Shown here: one piece after another, positions 1 through 35,769 of the stretch
Numbering within the stretch: position 1 is the first letter of the stretch
Layout of the letters: every line of letters begins with the position of its first letter
From: Amoebidium appalachense
Taxonomy: Eukaryota; Ichthyosporea
DNA length: 64,000 nucleotides
Direction of reading: 5' to 3'
Assembly: GCA_963693365.1 (NCBI GenBank)
Contig: CAVNZM010000009.1
Coordinates: forward strand, 8,308,001-8,372,000
Translations under genes and position numbers: made by a program
The notes under the pieces: model-generated
Told to the model about the DNA's origin: nothing
What the model saw: the letters and a program-made list of their open reading frames with translations, nothing else
Database searches by the model: none

Positions 1-108
1 CGTGCGTGTCTGCTGGTGATGGTGGTGGATGTAGGTTGGGTTGGTGGGTGATTTGGTTGGCCGGGTGGGGCATGTGGGGTGCACACCTTTGTTAGGTGAG
101 GCGGCGGT

Positions 109-159
<51 letters not shown>

Positions 160-451
160 CTGGGTGGCTGGGTTGGCGGTGGGGGGGGGGGGGGGGGGGG
201 GGAGTGGTGGGTGGGTTAGGGGGAGGGGAGGGGGGGGGGGGGGGGGGGGGAGGGGGAAATGGATGAACTGGGCACCTGCACGTTGAACAGGTTTAGATGA
301 AGAGACAAATGCTGTGCTTTTGTAAGGCCTTTACCTTTTCTGAGTTTTTTTTTTTTTGGAATAAAAAATAGGCTACTCGAGCGAGGAAATGCACACTACT
401 GAAATGAGGCTTCTGGTGTGACATGCATGCAAAAAAGGGATGAGGTCCGAG

Positions 452-486
<35 letters not shown>

Positions 487-557
487 CCCGCCCGGGCGAC
501 CCGCCTGCAGCAGCTGCAGCCCCTGCCATCTGCACAGACCTCCGGCATCTGGTTCGG

Positions 558-830
558 AGCTGGTGAATGTATGATGTCAGTTTCGACTTGTCCCACAATC
601 AAACACCAAGTACATACCCATCAGTAGCATATTCACCATCCGGTGCATATATATTGGGCAGCAAGCTAAAGTGATCTAGGCGTTCAATGGCAAAACGTTG
701 TGATCGTTAAATGTGCACAGTTGTGCAGTAATTGTGGATGTGGGTATGGTGCAATCGCAAGCTGATGACCCCCAGATTGGTTGCAAAAACTCTGAAGAAA
801 AAATTCAATATGAAAACTTACGTGCCGTAT
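558..830. repeat. Degenerate dispersed repeat, copy 1
   Basis: This segment shares ordered blocks with 2086-2330: TGTATGATGTC, then GTCCCACAATCAAA, then a GGGCA(G)CAAGC block, and finally a GGTTGCA-type block before an A-rich stretch. Spacing is similar in both copies but identity between blocks is low. It looks like two old copies of one element or a segmental duplication. No coding capacity is recognised on either strand. Confidence 0.45.
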
Positions 831-2085
831 GTCAACCGTTGTTGAGCTAAGGCGAAACGGCTTTCGAGCGTTTTCGCCCCCGTCTATTATGAAATGATAC
901 ATGCATGTATGCCATAAAGTTTCTATGTATTTGCCTACTAATCCTGACACGTGCCGCTGTTAAATGTAAAGCTGTAATCTCAATCATTCTATATCAATGT
1001 GTGATGCATCGACCTAGATCTTGAGCACTTGTTTGGAAAGCGATTCTGCCCTCCCCCTTCTACCCTCGTCCTCTTCCCCACCCCCCCCACCCCACCCCAC
1101 CCCCCTCCCCCATTCTCCTTTCCCCCTCCCCCCCAAAGCCTTCCGTAATTGGACATTAAGATTGTCTCCCGGCTCCGGCACGGTGTTCATCATTTCGTTG
1201 CTTCGTGTGCATGACGCCAAGGCACATAAGCACCATGCATGCACATGTATACGCCGGTATCATGCACCTGCACACCTCAGGCACATGCGCACTCACATGT
1301 ACACTCAGATGCAGAGAAAAATGTTGTTTATCCCTGGTATGGGTAGGCACACATCTCCACACACACACACACACACCGGAATGCACCCTCCATCTCCCAA
1401 AAACAATCAGAAACCTCTAAATTTGTGCTTCACCAATTCCAACCCCCCCCCCCCCCCCCCACACACACACACTTAAAAACACACCCACCCACCCAAACAC
1501 GCACCCGCCCATCCACCCACCCTCCACCCAGCCACGGCCCACCCACCCCTCCTCACATCCTCCCATTCCCCCGGTTCTGATGCATCCCCCCTTCATTCCG
1601 GAGGAGTCCTTTTGACCATCCCCCCCCCCCCCCCCCCTCCCCCCCCCCCCCCCCCCCTCTCCCTCCCCAACTCCCCCCGGCCCCCACCCCATCCCCCCTC
1701 ACACACCCCTATCCATCGTTCCTCCCTCCTTCTTCGCATGTGCACCAATGGTTCCCCTGTATTGTTCTTGGTGACTTTCTCAATACTGTGGCATGTGTAC
1801 CACTGATATGATCTTGGGGGAAGAATGGGAGGGCCAAAAGGGGGATGCTCCAGTCTCTAATCTCATAACAGCAGCCAAATATATGGTAAATTCCGTACCA
1901 TAGTTGTGGCAATTCTCGGCTTTAAAACAAAGTTTGGAGAAACCTTTCTTTCCCCAAACGTTCCTTCAATAAGATGTCTTTTCAACTTTTGTTTAGACTA
2001 AGTTAATGAAGCAACCTTCTGCTTCTGCCCAGTGCCACGGGTTGTCTAAAGAGTCCTTTGGGGTCATGTTCGGAGTAGATACTAT

Positions 2086-2330
2086 GTATTGTATGATGTC
2101 GGGTTTTGAAGGCTCGTCCCACAATCAAAAACCTCAAGGTACATCCAAATTATCTGCACATTCACAGGCTGGTTGAAATGGGGCAAGCAAGTGCTCTGGG
2201 CATTGAAGAAACCTTTCTATAGGTGCACATTATTTGTCCAGTTTGTGATAACTTGCGTTCACGACTCCTGAAGGCCACTCCGGGCATTCATATACTGCCC
2301 CAGATAGGTTGCAGAAAAAGAAAAGACGAA
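2086..2330. repeat. Degenerate dispersed repeat, copy 2
   Basis: Partner of the segment at 558-830, with the same order of shared blocks (TGTATGATGTC, GTCCCACAATCAAA, GGGCAAGCAAG, AGGTTGCAGAAA). Same orientation, about 1.5 kb apart. Origin unknown. Confidence 0.45.
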
Positions 2331-2566
2331 ACAGAAAATATGATCATGCATACATGTGAAATGTACTTGTTTGGCAACGGCAGTAGATATGTGCCTTAGG
2401 CAGTGAACTGTTCGCGTAAAAACTACAGTAGGTATGTGGAGTTTTTCTAAGGGTTTTTAAGGGACAGAGTAAGGGGGGCGGGGGGAGAGGGGAGGGGGGA
2501 GAGACCTGAGTCCGGGTGGGGGCGGGGAGGGGGATCTCCCACGTGAAGGGGGACCTCCCACGTGAA

Positions 2567-2602
<36 letters not shown>

Positions 2603-2976
2603 AGCCCCCTGCGAGGGCTCCCCGGGGGGGGAGGGGGGGGGGGGCCCTCCAACGTAGGGGGCGGGGAGGGAGGGGGGGGGGGGGGGGGGAGGGGGAGGGG
2701 GACCTCCCACATGAACTCTATATCTGTAGGGGCCTTTTTTGGAATTTGTCTTTTTTTTTCTTTTTTTCTCGGGGAGGGGGGAGGGAGGGCACCTCCAAGG
2801 TTCCCAGTCAGGTGCCCCCCCCCCCCCCCCAAAAAAAAAAAGAAAAAGCCTTTGAAAGAAATGTTGAGACCGCACCCACCTCTGGGGTGGCGATGATGTG
2901 AAAGTCATGTTTGTCGACATGAGCGAGCATTGGCATCCCAAAAATCATACAGGCTGAGTCTTTAAGCATAGGAAAT

Positions 2977-2977
<1 letters not shown>

Positions 2978-3064
<87 letters not shown>
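2978..3064. repeat. Poly(C) tract of ~87 bp
   Basis: An almost uninterrupted C run with a single T near 3016, one of the longest homopolymers in the window. True length may differ, because such tracts are error-prone in sequencing and assembly. Confidence 0.9.
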
Positions 3065-3065
<1 letters not shown>

Positions 3066-3406
3066 CGGGCGTCCGCCGGCGGATCTCCCTCTCTTTCCGC
3101 CTTCTGTGTGGGATCTCCACCGCCTCTCCGATCCCCGGGGATCTCACGGTAGGGCTTACTCGGTTCTTACTATGTTAATAATCCTCCTTTTTTGTTGTTT
3201 CAGTATGAAAATGTTTTATACATCTCAATCCCGTGAGGACACTTCAAATACTTCCCCCCCCCTCCCCCCCCCCCCCCCCCCCCCCCTCCTCAAACCACCA
3301 CCTCCATCACCACCACCAACAATAATAATAATAATAAATATAAAAAAAACCGTGTTCACTCGCTCATTTCCATCTCAGGCAAATACCGTGAGGACACTTC
3401 GAATCT

Positions 3407-3446
<40 letters not shown>

Positions 3447-3568
3447 ACCACCACCACCACACACACACACCCCAACCACCACCACCACCACCACCAACCA
3501 AAAAAAAAAAAAAAAAAAAAAAAACAAACAACAGGTTTTCAGGCTACCTGTTGTTTTTCCCTATTTTA

Positions 3569-3687
<119 letters not shown>

Positions 3688-4084
3688 AGGGGGGGGCGGG
3701 AACGGGGGAAATCCCCCCGGAATTCCCCCCACGTGGACCCTCCCCCGGGGGGTGTGTGTGAGGGGGGGAAAGGGGGGAAGGGGAGTCGGCCAGTGGAGTT
3801 TTTCTATGGCCTTTTGAATGGGGGGAGGGGGGAGGGGGGAGAACGTCCGGCCCACGTAAACCTCCCGCAGGGGGGGAATGAGGGGGGGGGGGGGGGGGGG
3901 GGAGGGGGGGGGGGAGGAAGGGGGGGGAGGGGGAACCCGTCCACTTTGAGGCATGAATCACGCACACACATTCACAGTGCACAGACGCACTGCACACACA
4001 TCAGGCATGCCGACACACAACACAGTCGCTCACATTCGATATACACATGTGAAACACACACCGTGACATCTGATAAATTTCAAC

Positions 4085-4086
<2 letters not shown>

Positions 4087-4170
<84 letters not shown>

Positions 4171-4231
4171 GCGCACACACGCACACGCACACACACACAC
4201 GCACGCACGCACACACACACGTACACACACG

Positions 4232-4287
<56 letters not shown>

Positions 4288-4313
4288 GCATGTACACACA
4301 CACAGACACACTG
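4087..4313. repeat. (CA)n microsatellite, interrupted
   Basis: Alternating CA with pure blocks around 4090-4153 and 4233-4282, interrupted by CG-containing variants. Open frames across it (Thr-His or Cys-Val repeats) are artefacts of the repeat. Confidence 0.9.
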
Positions 4314-5249
4314 GTACGCACGCACACAAGCAGGCATGCGTATATGCATGGACACAAGCATTGTTCAGCTCTAGCACCAACGCAAAGCACACATGCATGC
4401 TGTGAGACACGCCCACGCATACACATGCACGCGTAACGCTCACAGCACGCCTCCACTGACATTATTCACGAACACACACACGAGAACACAGGATATGAGA
4501 AAACATTTTTAGGCGCCGTGGAAGCACACAGTTTTTGTCCCCACCAGCATCTATAAGCTTACACACATCATATAACCAGCAAGTTCCATACGCGAGCCAC
4601 CTGGACTCATTCGAACTTTCATTCAAACAAAAACAGCGCAATGGCGTGGGCAGTACTTGCAATGGCCAGATGATGGCCATGACCATTGCCACCATCATGG
4701 CATGCCACGCCATGACAGAGCAAACCGCAATCAACACGTGAACCTTATTCAAGGCAGCAAGAATAGAGGACAACATTATGTGCAGTTGCACTTTGCATTG
4801 TTCCTCTAATATCCGTTAATACCATGATTTGTGCCTGTGCACGTGTCGTGCGGGGTGAAGCTGTCCTGCCCTGTGCGAGCGACAATCAAAAAGTTTCAAT
4901 GCTAGCCTAAATAAGCTTATCAGTTGGATCAAGCGATGATTGCCCACACTGCGGCCCACCGGTGGGCCGTGCAGAGTGCAGACCAGTTGTACACGTGCAC
5001 TCGTTTGCACTTTTACTTGCAGACTCAGAGTGGGGAGGGTTTTTGGGACCATCACTGGATAACAATTCAGCTAGACTGTAAATAAATAGTCCTCAATATC
5101 ACCCTCTATTATTGTGCTTTAAGTGCACGACCTTAAGTTAGAGCTTGCTGGCTAGATACGCGGTCGGTTTCCTTCTTTGATCTTCGCAGAAACCCTAAAC
5201 TACACAGAACTCAATATAGGGCCTCTTTAGGCCTAAAAAAGAGTACAAA

Positions 5250-27258
<22,009 letters not shown>

Positions 27259-27711
27259 CGTTGGGTAACATGGAGGGATCTACCATGTGGAACATGTGCG
27301 GTGTTCTCTTCAGCACGGAAATGGTTTTTGAGGGACTGAGTTTGCCCCATGTAAGCTGTGAATTATTACAATCGGAGATTTCAGCTATTGCGATGCCCCC
27401 CTGTTTATTATTTTATTCATTCGTTTATTTTATCAATTTGTGGATTGAGGTTGGTTAGGCACTGTGTGGGTGTGCTGTAAGCCCGCCCGGGGGAGGGGGA
27501 GGGGGGGATATTAACCACCCCTTTGTTAGAAATGAATGCATCTGTCATGGAGTACTTGCACTAATTGCCAAATGACTGTTACAGCATATGCCAGCCCCAA
27601 TCATTCTGCCTTATACCTTAATCGGTTTCCGCGTTGTCTCTCGGGCTTTCTTGTTGCTTCCCTTAGTGGGAGGGGAAGAGGGAGGGGTGTGTGTGTGTGT
27701 GTGTGTGTGTG

Positions 27712-27758
<47 letters not shown>

Positions 27759-27874
27759 CTGGCGGTACAAGTAACAGGGTGATATCAATGAGCCATGTGT
27801 CTTTTTGTCCGAAAGGTGGGCAACGTGTTTGTTGGGTCTATTGTAGAATAGTTCCTTGGTGATCTAAGTAATTT

Positions 27875-27905
<31 letters not shown>

Positions 27906-28864
27906 GTTTTTGGTGTGTCGTTTGTGCATGATGCCTTAATGTAGTACTCTATATTGGATAGCATGCACGTGACCACTTCTACAGAATGAATCTTGCACGC
28001 TTTCTTAGACTTGTGATTGAACTGTGTGTTTAGCCAGGACTTCTCGTGTGTACATGATATTTGTGTGTAGGGTGGCGGAAAAAGTTTTGCAAATAAACGG
28101 TTACCAGGCATCTGTGTTGACCTGGACGACTGCCAAATTGATATCATTGCCGCTGCATCCGGGTCGGTCCAGCCCGAATAAGATATATGCAATGCGATTG
28201 GCCTGGTGCGCATCAGTCAGCATTTGGCCCGACCCGATGACCAAAAAGCGGTGACCATAAATCGGCCTAAAAGAAACCCCCCTTAACACTAGCAATGGAA
28301 TCCGATATCTCTGCCTGACATATCTCTGAACATCTCTACGGATATATACTCAACCAGGCTCACATCCCTGAGGCACGCCTTTACCAAACATATCATCATT
28401 TGAACATCTCTATGGATATATAATTTTCAGGGATGCCGCCGAGTGCATTACAAAAGGCTCTGTGATCTGTTCGTAACTTTGAACTTACTCCGATTGACAG
28501 TGGTCGTTGTGGGGTTTATAATCACTGCACAGCGCCAAAAGATGATAACGCCTGGACCGGGCGGGAATCGGATAAAATGAAATGTACTGAGCGGTTTGGA
28601 TTCGCAATTCCACTTAAAAAAAAAAAAAGCCATTTGATTGGATCCGCAATTCCACTTTAAAAATTTGAGTTATTGCTTTTTGGCCAATTGGTCAGATGGT
28701 CGCGATCGGTGGTGCAATGGGATGTATGTGAAGATTTTCTGCAAGAATGTTCGAAAATTCAGCCATCTACTTTAAATTTTAACCAGCATGCGCACCAACT
28801 GGCTAATATTAGGTTTATAAGCAGTGAATCCCTCCATCTCCCCCAAACCCAGCTGCACCCCATA

Positions 28865-28898
<34 letters not shown>

Positions 28899-29559
28899 GG
28901 CTCACCCCACCTTTCCCCTCCGGCCTCCCCTCCCCCCCCCCCCCCCCCCCCCTCCCCCCGCCCCACCCCTCTCTCTGGCACCCACCCACCCCAATTAACG
29001 CACCCGGGCCCACCCAACCCCACCAAGCACAGGCGCACCCACCATCACCACCACCCCACTAACACTTCTGCAAGTCACCATAGCTGCCCATTGCGTGCCA
29101 TGGGCAGACACGGTTATTGCGGCCGGGCGCCGCCAGGGCATGATGGAATGCGCGCGCACACGAACACAACGTGTAGCGTAAACACACAGCTGCACACCCA
29201 TACACACAAAAGCACCCACATGATCATACCGTGATTCTCGAGCTCGGCTTGTGCTATATGCTGTACGCATAGCATAATAGGCGGTTTATATAATGGCCAC
29301 AATTCTAGATTTATCCGATCCTCATGACTCATGAAACACGCATATTTTTCCCTAACTTTTGGTTATGATTAGGGTCCACCATGTAGCCATGTTAACATAC
29401 CAACATAAGCCTAACATATCAATAATAGTCTAAAATAAAGGGGGGAAAAGAAAAGAAAAGAAAAAAACAAACACACAAGGAGTCTGGATCGAAATTTATT
29501 GGTATGGTAAGGGGTGAAACGATTCATGCTTAATTACCATTTAGAGTGCACGGATGTAC

Positions 29560-29615
29560 ATGTGTGTGTGTGTGTACGTGTGTGTGTGTGTGTGTGCGTG
29601 TGTGTGTGTCTGTGT

Positions 29616-29706
<91 letters not shown>
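29560..29706. repeat. (TG)n microsatellite
   Basis: TG dinucleotide array, interrupted in its first third by CG- and TC-containing variants and pure from about 29620 to 29705. Confidence 0.92.
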
Positions 29707-29710
<4 letters not shown>

Positions 29711-29889
29711 TCACGGTGTGTGCGCGCGCACACGTGCACGTGTATGTGTGTGCGTGTGAACACTTGCAGGTGACCGTGTGCGTCTGCACGGAACACTTTT
29801 GTGTATGATTGTGTCTGTGAACAGAAAAGAGAGAGAAAGAGACGTATCCTAGACTAGGCCGTGAGACGGGGGTGGGAGTTGGGGTGGTG

Positions 29890-30131
29890 TTAACGTGGAA
29901 CCTGAGGGCGGGAAAAGGGGAGGGAAAGGTGAGGGAGAGGGGGAGGGAACGGGGGGGGGGGAGAGGGGGGAGAGAGGGAGAGGGAGAGTGAGAGAGAGGG
30001 GAAGAGGCAAAGGGAGAGAGGGAGGGAGGGAGAGGGAGAGGGAGAGGGAGAAGGAAAGGGAGGCCGGGAGGGAAGGGAGGGATATCGATGCATGGACATG
30101 GGTGCCCGGGGAAGAGACCGGTGCAGCTGCA

Positions 30132-30181
<50 letters not shown>

Positions 30182-30420
30182 AGGGGGGAGGGGGGGAGAG
30201 GAGGGGGGAGGGTGGGTGGGTGCGGGGGAGTGCGGGGGAAGGGAGAGGGGGAGGGACGTAGGAGAGGGAGAGGGAGACGGAGAGGGATAGGGGGGAATTG
30301 AAGGTGCAAGCTAGCGCTGGGGTCAGAGCTCAGTGAACTAGAGAGGAGTGGGGGGAAGGGGGAGGGGGGGGGACAGGAGAGGGAGAGGGAGACGGGGAGG
30401 CAAAGGGAGGGTTGAAGATG
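29890..30420. repeat. Polypurine block on + strand
   Basis: Over 500 bases dominated by GGGAGA-type units with a poly(G) core at 30132-30180. Two related sub-blocks end in GGTGCAAGCTAG and ATGCAAGCTGGGG, both followed by CACTGAACTAGA-like sequence (about 30302-30345 and 30430-30470), suggesting an internal duplication. Confidence 0.75.
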
Positions 30421-32340
30421 CGCATGCGCATGCAAGCTGGGGTCACTAAAATCACTGAACTAGATCTCGAGGAACTAATGAATTCTAACAAGCAAAAGAC
30501 AGTTACGAAGCTAACACGTACTGACGTGTGGGCCGCACGTGCGACGTTATACATCTACGGCGGCCCTTAAGGGGACAAAAAAAAAGAAAAAAAGAAGAAA
30601 GGAGACACCGCCTCAGTAGGTGGTAGTTACGAAGCTGTCTTCAGGTTATTCCTTTTTTTTACAATGTTGTTCGATGAGACAAGGCTTATTAATAATCATC
30701 TCACGAGTATCGAGCCGTGAGCTGGCAGGGCCTCACCAGTGGGCCACCACGTCTACTGTAGACGCACGCCCACGGGAACGGGAGCTGATATCGATGCTAA
30801 GGCTGAGCGGCCGGCCGGCCCTATTATTGCCAGGGTGTGAAAACTGTTCTTTGGTTGGTCATATTTAGCTCTTTTCCTCCAGTCTGGATAGCCACTAGAG
30901 CCATCGAAAAGCGTTTTCAGAGGAATGGAGTTTTTTAGGGGGGGGCTTATTTTGCTGTAATAGAGCTACTATCAGTGGACCTAAACTCATTAGGACCGTC
31001 ATTTTGTTTCAAAAAGTATTCTGCGGCGAATATCATTTTAATTTCAAAGCCTGGTCAAAAGCCATGGTGTTAGCCAATCAAAAAAGTTAGAATGGGAATT
31101 CTAGAATTTTTTGTTGTGAATACTACTATTTTGGCTAAAATTCACCTTTCCAAATGATCCGGGGAGGCTACGGTAGGCCTATGTATGCACTTAATAATTA
31201 CATAGCCTCTACTGTCATTATAGAATATATGGCATTATGAATTCTCGACGAAGCAGACATCAATTGCCTCCGAAGAATATGAATTTCTGTCAGTATGAAA
31301 TGGGGCCCGCGTTTTCGGGACGTTCCAGCTGGTTGCACAATCGCCGATGATGAGTCAGACATGTACAGACAGAAATTTGACCAGATCCTATTGGATGCTT
31401 CGGCACCATATCTCCCAATACATAAGTAACAGCCACAGGGGGGCTCTTTTTCCTGACTGTGCAGAGTGAACTGACAGTCAATAAAATTCAATCAGAGCTG
31501 ATAAATAAATACCGAAGCACATGGAACATTAGACTTCAGTATTACGATAACAATAGAAAAAATTTAAAATGTGGGGTATCTAAAAGCCTGAAGCTATATA
31601 TTACTTTTGTAAGATGTGATGCACCAGGCTGAGGCATTGCTAGTGCTTATATGTTATTTTTATTATAGCATGAAATATTTTTTCTTTTGACTGGATTTAT
31701 TCGACGGAAAGATATGACAAGTATGCACGGCATACTGAGAAGACAATAAAAACTTCACGAGTTATCCAGTAACAAGTGCATACTGAGATACCTGAACACT
31801 GTGTGAAAATCATATAAATACTCAATGTGACGACCAACAGAATTCAACAAAAAGTCTAAAGTGTTCACATTGCCAGCTAGTGTAGCAGATACCCGGAGGG
31901 AAAGAGGTAAAACGCGACATAAAAATTCACACCTATCAACATGCTTGCGATTAAAAAGGTCAGCACAAAAGTGGCACCAGCGGCGATGAAAACAAGAATT
32001 ACAGCGCCACATGAAATATTACCAATTGGCTTACGCCCCACAGCCACATGCTCAAGAAGTCCATTTTTTTGAACCAGCCACTACCAATCATAATCCTCGC
32101 TTTTCTCTGCAAAGTAACCAATAGGAGCGGCCTGGTTATCTCGCTCGTACTGCAAAAAGTTCGATTTCGACAGGAGAAAAAAGTCACAAAAAAAACTACA
32201 AGTCGCCTGGTATAACCCGCCTTGCTGTTATATATTTTATACAATTATCTGTTAATATAATATTAAATAGCAGTTTACTTTATTAATATACAGTAAATGT
32301 CGACTCCCCTGCTATCAATCAACCGGCTACAAGGCAGCGA

Positions 32341-32353
32341 TTTGATTGGCTTA
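32341..32353 (+). promoter_or_regulatory. Inverted CCAAT box upstream of the transporter
   Basis: TTTGATTGGCTTA contains ATTGG (CCAAT on the minus strand) about 190 bp before the start codon. Other CCAAT motifs lie at about 32085 and 32115. The same TTGATTGGCTTA string recurs upstream of the protease gene near 39953. NF-Y-type binding is inferred, not shown. Confidence 0.4.
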
Positions 32354-32531
32354 TGTGGTCTGCAGCCATCTCAACGCACAAAACAAAAGCATTCAAACAG
32401 TCCGCAACGGTATCACTTCTCTCTTGTTTCCCTTCTCTTCTAACCTCGTTTTCTTCTCATCATCCCCTCGTGCTTTGTACATTTTAATACTTCGAAGGAG
32501 TAAACTGGCAGAGCACAGCGCTAACGCAAAC

Positions 32532-34059
32532 ATGACGGTCCCACCGGCTCAGCAAGAGCGCAAAGCGAAGTTCGTCGTCCCTGAGTCGGACGACGACGAA
32601 CTCGACAGAGAGGGCGAGCCTCTGCTTGGTGGTGACGCTCCATCGTTTTCAAGCAGGTTTGTGGCATGAAACAGCACTCAGCACTCAGTGAAAGTCTATA
32701 TCTGCTTGAAGATGCGTGTTGCTTTCGTCGGGGTATGTTTCTAAGCGTGGATCTGTTAGGGGGGAAATAAGCATCTACAAGTGGATGCAATAGCTGAGGG
32801 GAGGGAAGATCTTAATGTTCACCCCAGCTGGGTTGGTGCTGCTGTCGTGCTTGCTCCGTACTGATATCGTTTTCTACAGGTGTCGTGTTCAGATGTATGA
32901 AGCATGGGACTGGGCAATCCACCCGAATGGAGAGCCTCTTCTTCCAGAGATCTGGCGGAGTTTGAAGCCCGGTTTCACTGTGGCGTTGGTCAACATTCCC
33001 CTCTCCATTGCACTTGCCTTGGCCTCTGGTTCAGATCCCAACGCTGGTATCTTGACGGCTTTCTGGGCTGGTCTAGTTGCGGCCATTTTCGGCGGCACGC
33101 GATTTAACATCGTGGGTCCTACTGGTGCTCTTTCAGCGGTGCTGCTGAGACAGGCGTCTGAACACGGGAAGGACATCCTCCCGTTGTTGGCCATTATGAC
33201 TTCCGTTTGCACGATGCTTGTATGGGTCTTCCATCTGGACAGGTGAGTTATCTGCTCTGTGGTAGTGACTTTCAGACAATTTTGGACCCTTTTTGATTCT
33301 TTCCGGCCTGTTGGCATGCCTGCTTTTGTGTGTGTGTGATGGTGGTGGTGGATAGTAGTAAAGTCGGTGGTGGTGGAGAGTAGTAAAATTAGGTGTATAA
33401 AAAACATCAACTGACATTTTCCCCTCACAGATATGTTATGTTTATCCCTTCCTCTGTGATTCATGGCTTCACTTTGGGTGTTGCTGTCATCATCGGTTTC
33501 GGCCAACTGAACAACGCCCTCGGCCTTCACCACCTTCCCCCTCACGAAAGCTTTGTTGGCCGCATTATGGAGTCCTTGAAGCACATCGGTGACTGCAACC
33601 CAAACGCAGCCATATGGTTTGTTTGCAACTTCGGTCTTCTCATGTTCTTGGCTACTAAGTTTGGAAAGGTGCCCTGGGCTATCGTGTTTGCAACCATCGG
33701 CATCATCGTTGGGTACTTGTGTGAGCAGAACAAGCTCGGTGATTTCAAGCTGGGTACTCTCGGTGATGACTATGGCGACCTGACTCTCCAGATCATCCGA
33801 GTTCCTAACATCACTGCATCCATGTTTACGTTTGACGCCTTCACGGCCTCACTCACCATCACTTTCATTGGTGTGCTAGAGACGTTGATCTCTGCGCGCA
33901 TTGCTGATGGTATGACGAAGACGACACATGACCAGGTGAGTTCTATTTTGTGTTCCTGCTGTGTTTGGCTCCTAACTTCTACGTGCTTTCCTTCCTATAT
34001 TCCTTAAGAGTAGCTGCCCCTCTCCCCCCTCCCCCCCCCTCCCCAAACTTCCCGCGCGC

Positions 34060-34091
<32 letters not shown>

Positions 34092-34633
34092 CCCCCCCCC
34101 CCCCCCAACATACACACACACACACACACACACCACTCGCGGATCATGCTGCTCTACTTATGATGCAAATTCTTTCATACCATCTCTTTCCCCCAACCCC
34201 GCCCTTACCCCTCCCTTCCCGTTCCTGGTCCGCCCCTCCTCCCCCTGTCTGTCTGTCACTCACCCAGCACCATGTTGCTTGGCTGCCTTTCCCGCTCCTG
34301 CTGCCCACGCATGCACACACACACCCACCCACAGAAACACAGAAACACACATGCACCAAACACAAAACTCTCTTGCACAGTAACATATACATGATACTGA
34401 CCTGTTTCACCCCTTGACAGCGCCGTGAGGTGTTTGGCCTTGCACTTGCCAACGCTGTTGGTGGTGCTCTGGGTGGTATTCCCGCCACGGCCGCTCTTGC
34501 CCGCACAGCCCTCAACATCAAGTCTGGCGCACGCACACGGGTTGCTGCTGTGGTCAACTGTATTGCTGTGCTCCTGCTTGGTATCTTTGTCATGCCATAC
34601 TTCAAGGTAGGTGATTGGTGCCCTCCACAAACA

Positions 34634-34701
<68 letters not shown>

Positions 34702-35557
34702 GGATCATACCACACACACACGTGCGCACCAACAAACACTGTAGGGAGGGAGGGGAGGGGGTGGGGATGGGGGGAATGCCGAGGGATGGAATGTCACGAG
34801 AGAGCAAGGCAGAGAGAAGGAGAGGCCGAGGGATGGAATGTTTGCTCTAGCTGCCACTTCTTCTGACTTTTGCTACCCCACTCAGCACCTTTGTGCTCCC
34901 CTCCCCCTCCCACCTCCCTCCCCCCCGGTGTGGCTTTTTATGCTCCCACACAAGTCTACACTCACTGCATCATGCACATACATCTCAAGCCCCAAACCAC
35001 ATCTACCTCACATACCCCCCCCCCCCCCCCCCCCCCTCCCCCCCTCACCACCACCACCACCACCCTCCCCCCCCTCTTCCCCCCTAACACTAACCCCATA
35101 ATTGTTCCACACCAACAGTACATCCCCATGGCCACTGTTGCGGCCCTTCTTGCGATGGTTGCCGTGCGCATGGTTGCTATGGACCACCTGTTGCACATGT
35201 GGCACTACGACAAGGTCATGCTACTCGTTGCACTTCTTTCCGCATTCTTCTGCATTGCCATCGACACGATGGTGGGCATCTTGGTTGGTGCTGTCGTGTC
35301 TCTTCTGATCTTTGTCGACAAGATGAGCGTGGGTCATAGCGAGGTGCATCTGCACAAGGGCAAGAAGACGCTTTCCCACCTGGACCTGACGGTATGTTCA
35401 CCGCCTGTGTTTTGTTGGTTGCATCGGGCACAACCCATCTAGCGGAGAAATCACACACCTATACGCTCACACCGCCCTGTTATATTTGAGCGTAGTGGGG
35501 ACTTTTCTGATATGCTTGCATGGGTTTTAGGCGAGCAGAATTTAGGGGCAGACAGCC

Positions 35558-35589
<32 letters not shown>

Positions 35590-35730
35590 TTAGGCCTCAG
35601 AAACCACACAGGATACTCTATTCGAACAAACTTTGACATGCTGAGGGACGACAAAGCACGGGAGGAGTTCTTAGGGAGGAGAAGGTGTAGGAGGAAGAGG
35701 ATTGGTTGTTGTTTTTTTTTTTTTTTTTTT

Positions 35731-35769
<39 letters not shown>

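Larger units (their letters stand above)
27259..32531. other. Intergenic spacer between polymerase and transporter genes
   Basis: No gene supported. Holds poly(G) after (TG)n at 27689-27759, a TTTTG pentanucleotide run near 27876-27911, poly(C) at 28867-28896, a (TG)n array near 29560-29706, a polypurine block at about 29890-30420, and an AT-richer unique stretch (30480-32530). A short imperfect duplication around GCAATTCCACTT occurs near 28600 and 28650. Short open frames show no recognisable family. Confidence 0.65.

Noticed and set aside
4087-4313. Telomere or centromere repeat
   Set aside because: Plain CA microsatellite; no telomeric unit or long satellite monomer.
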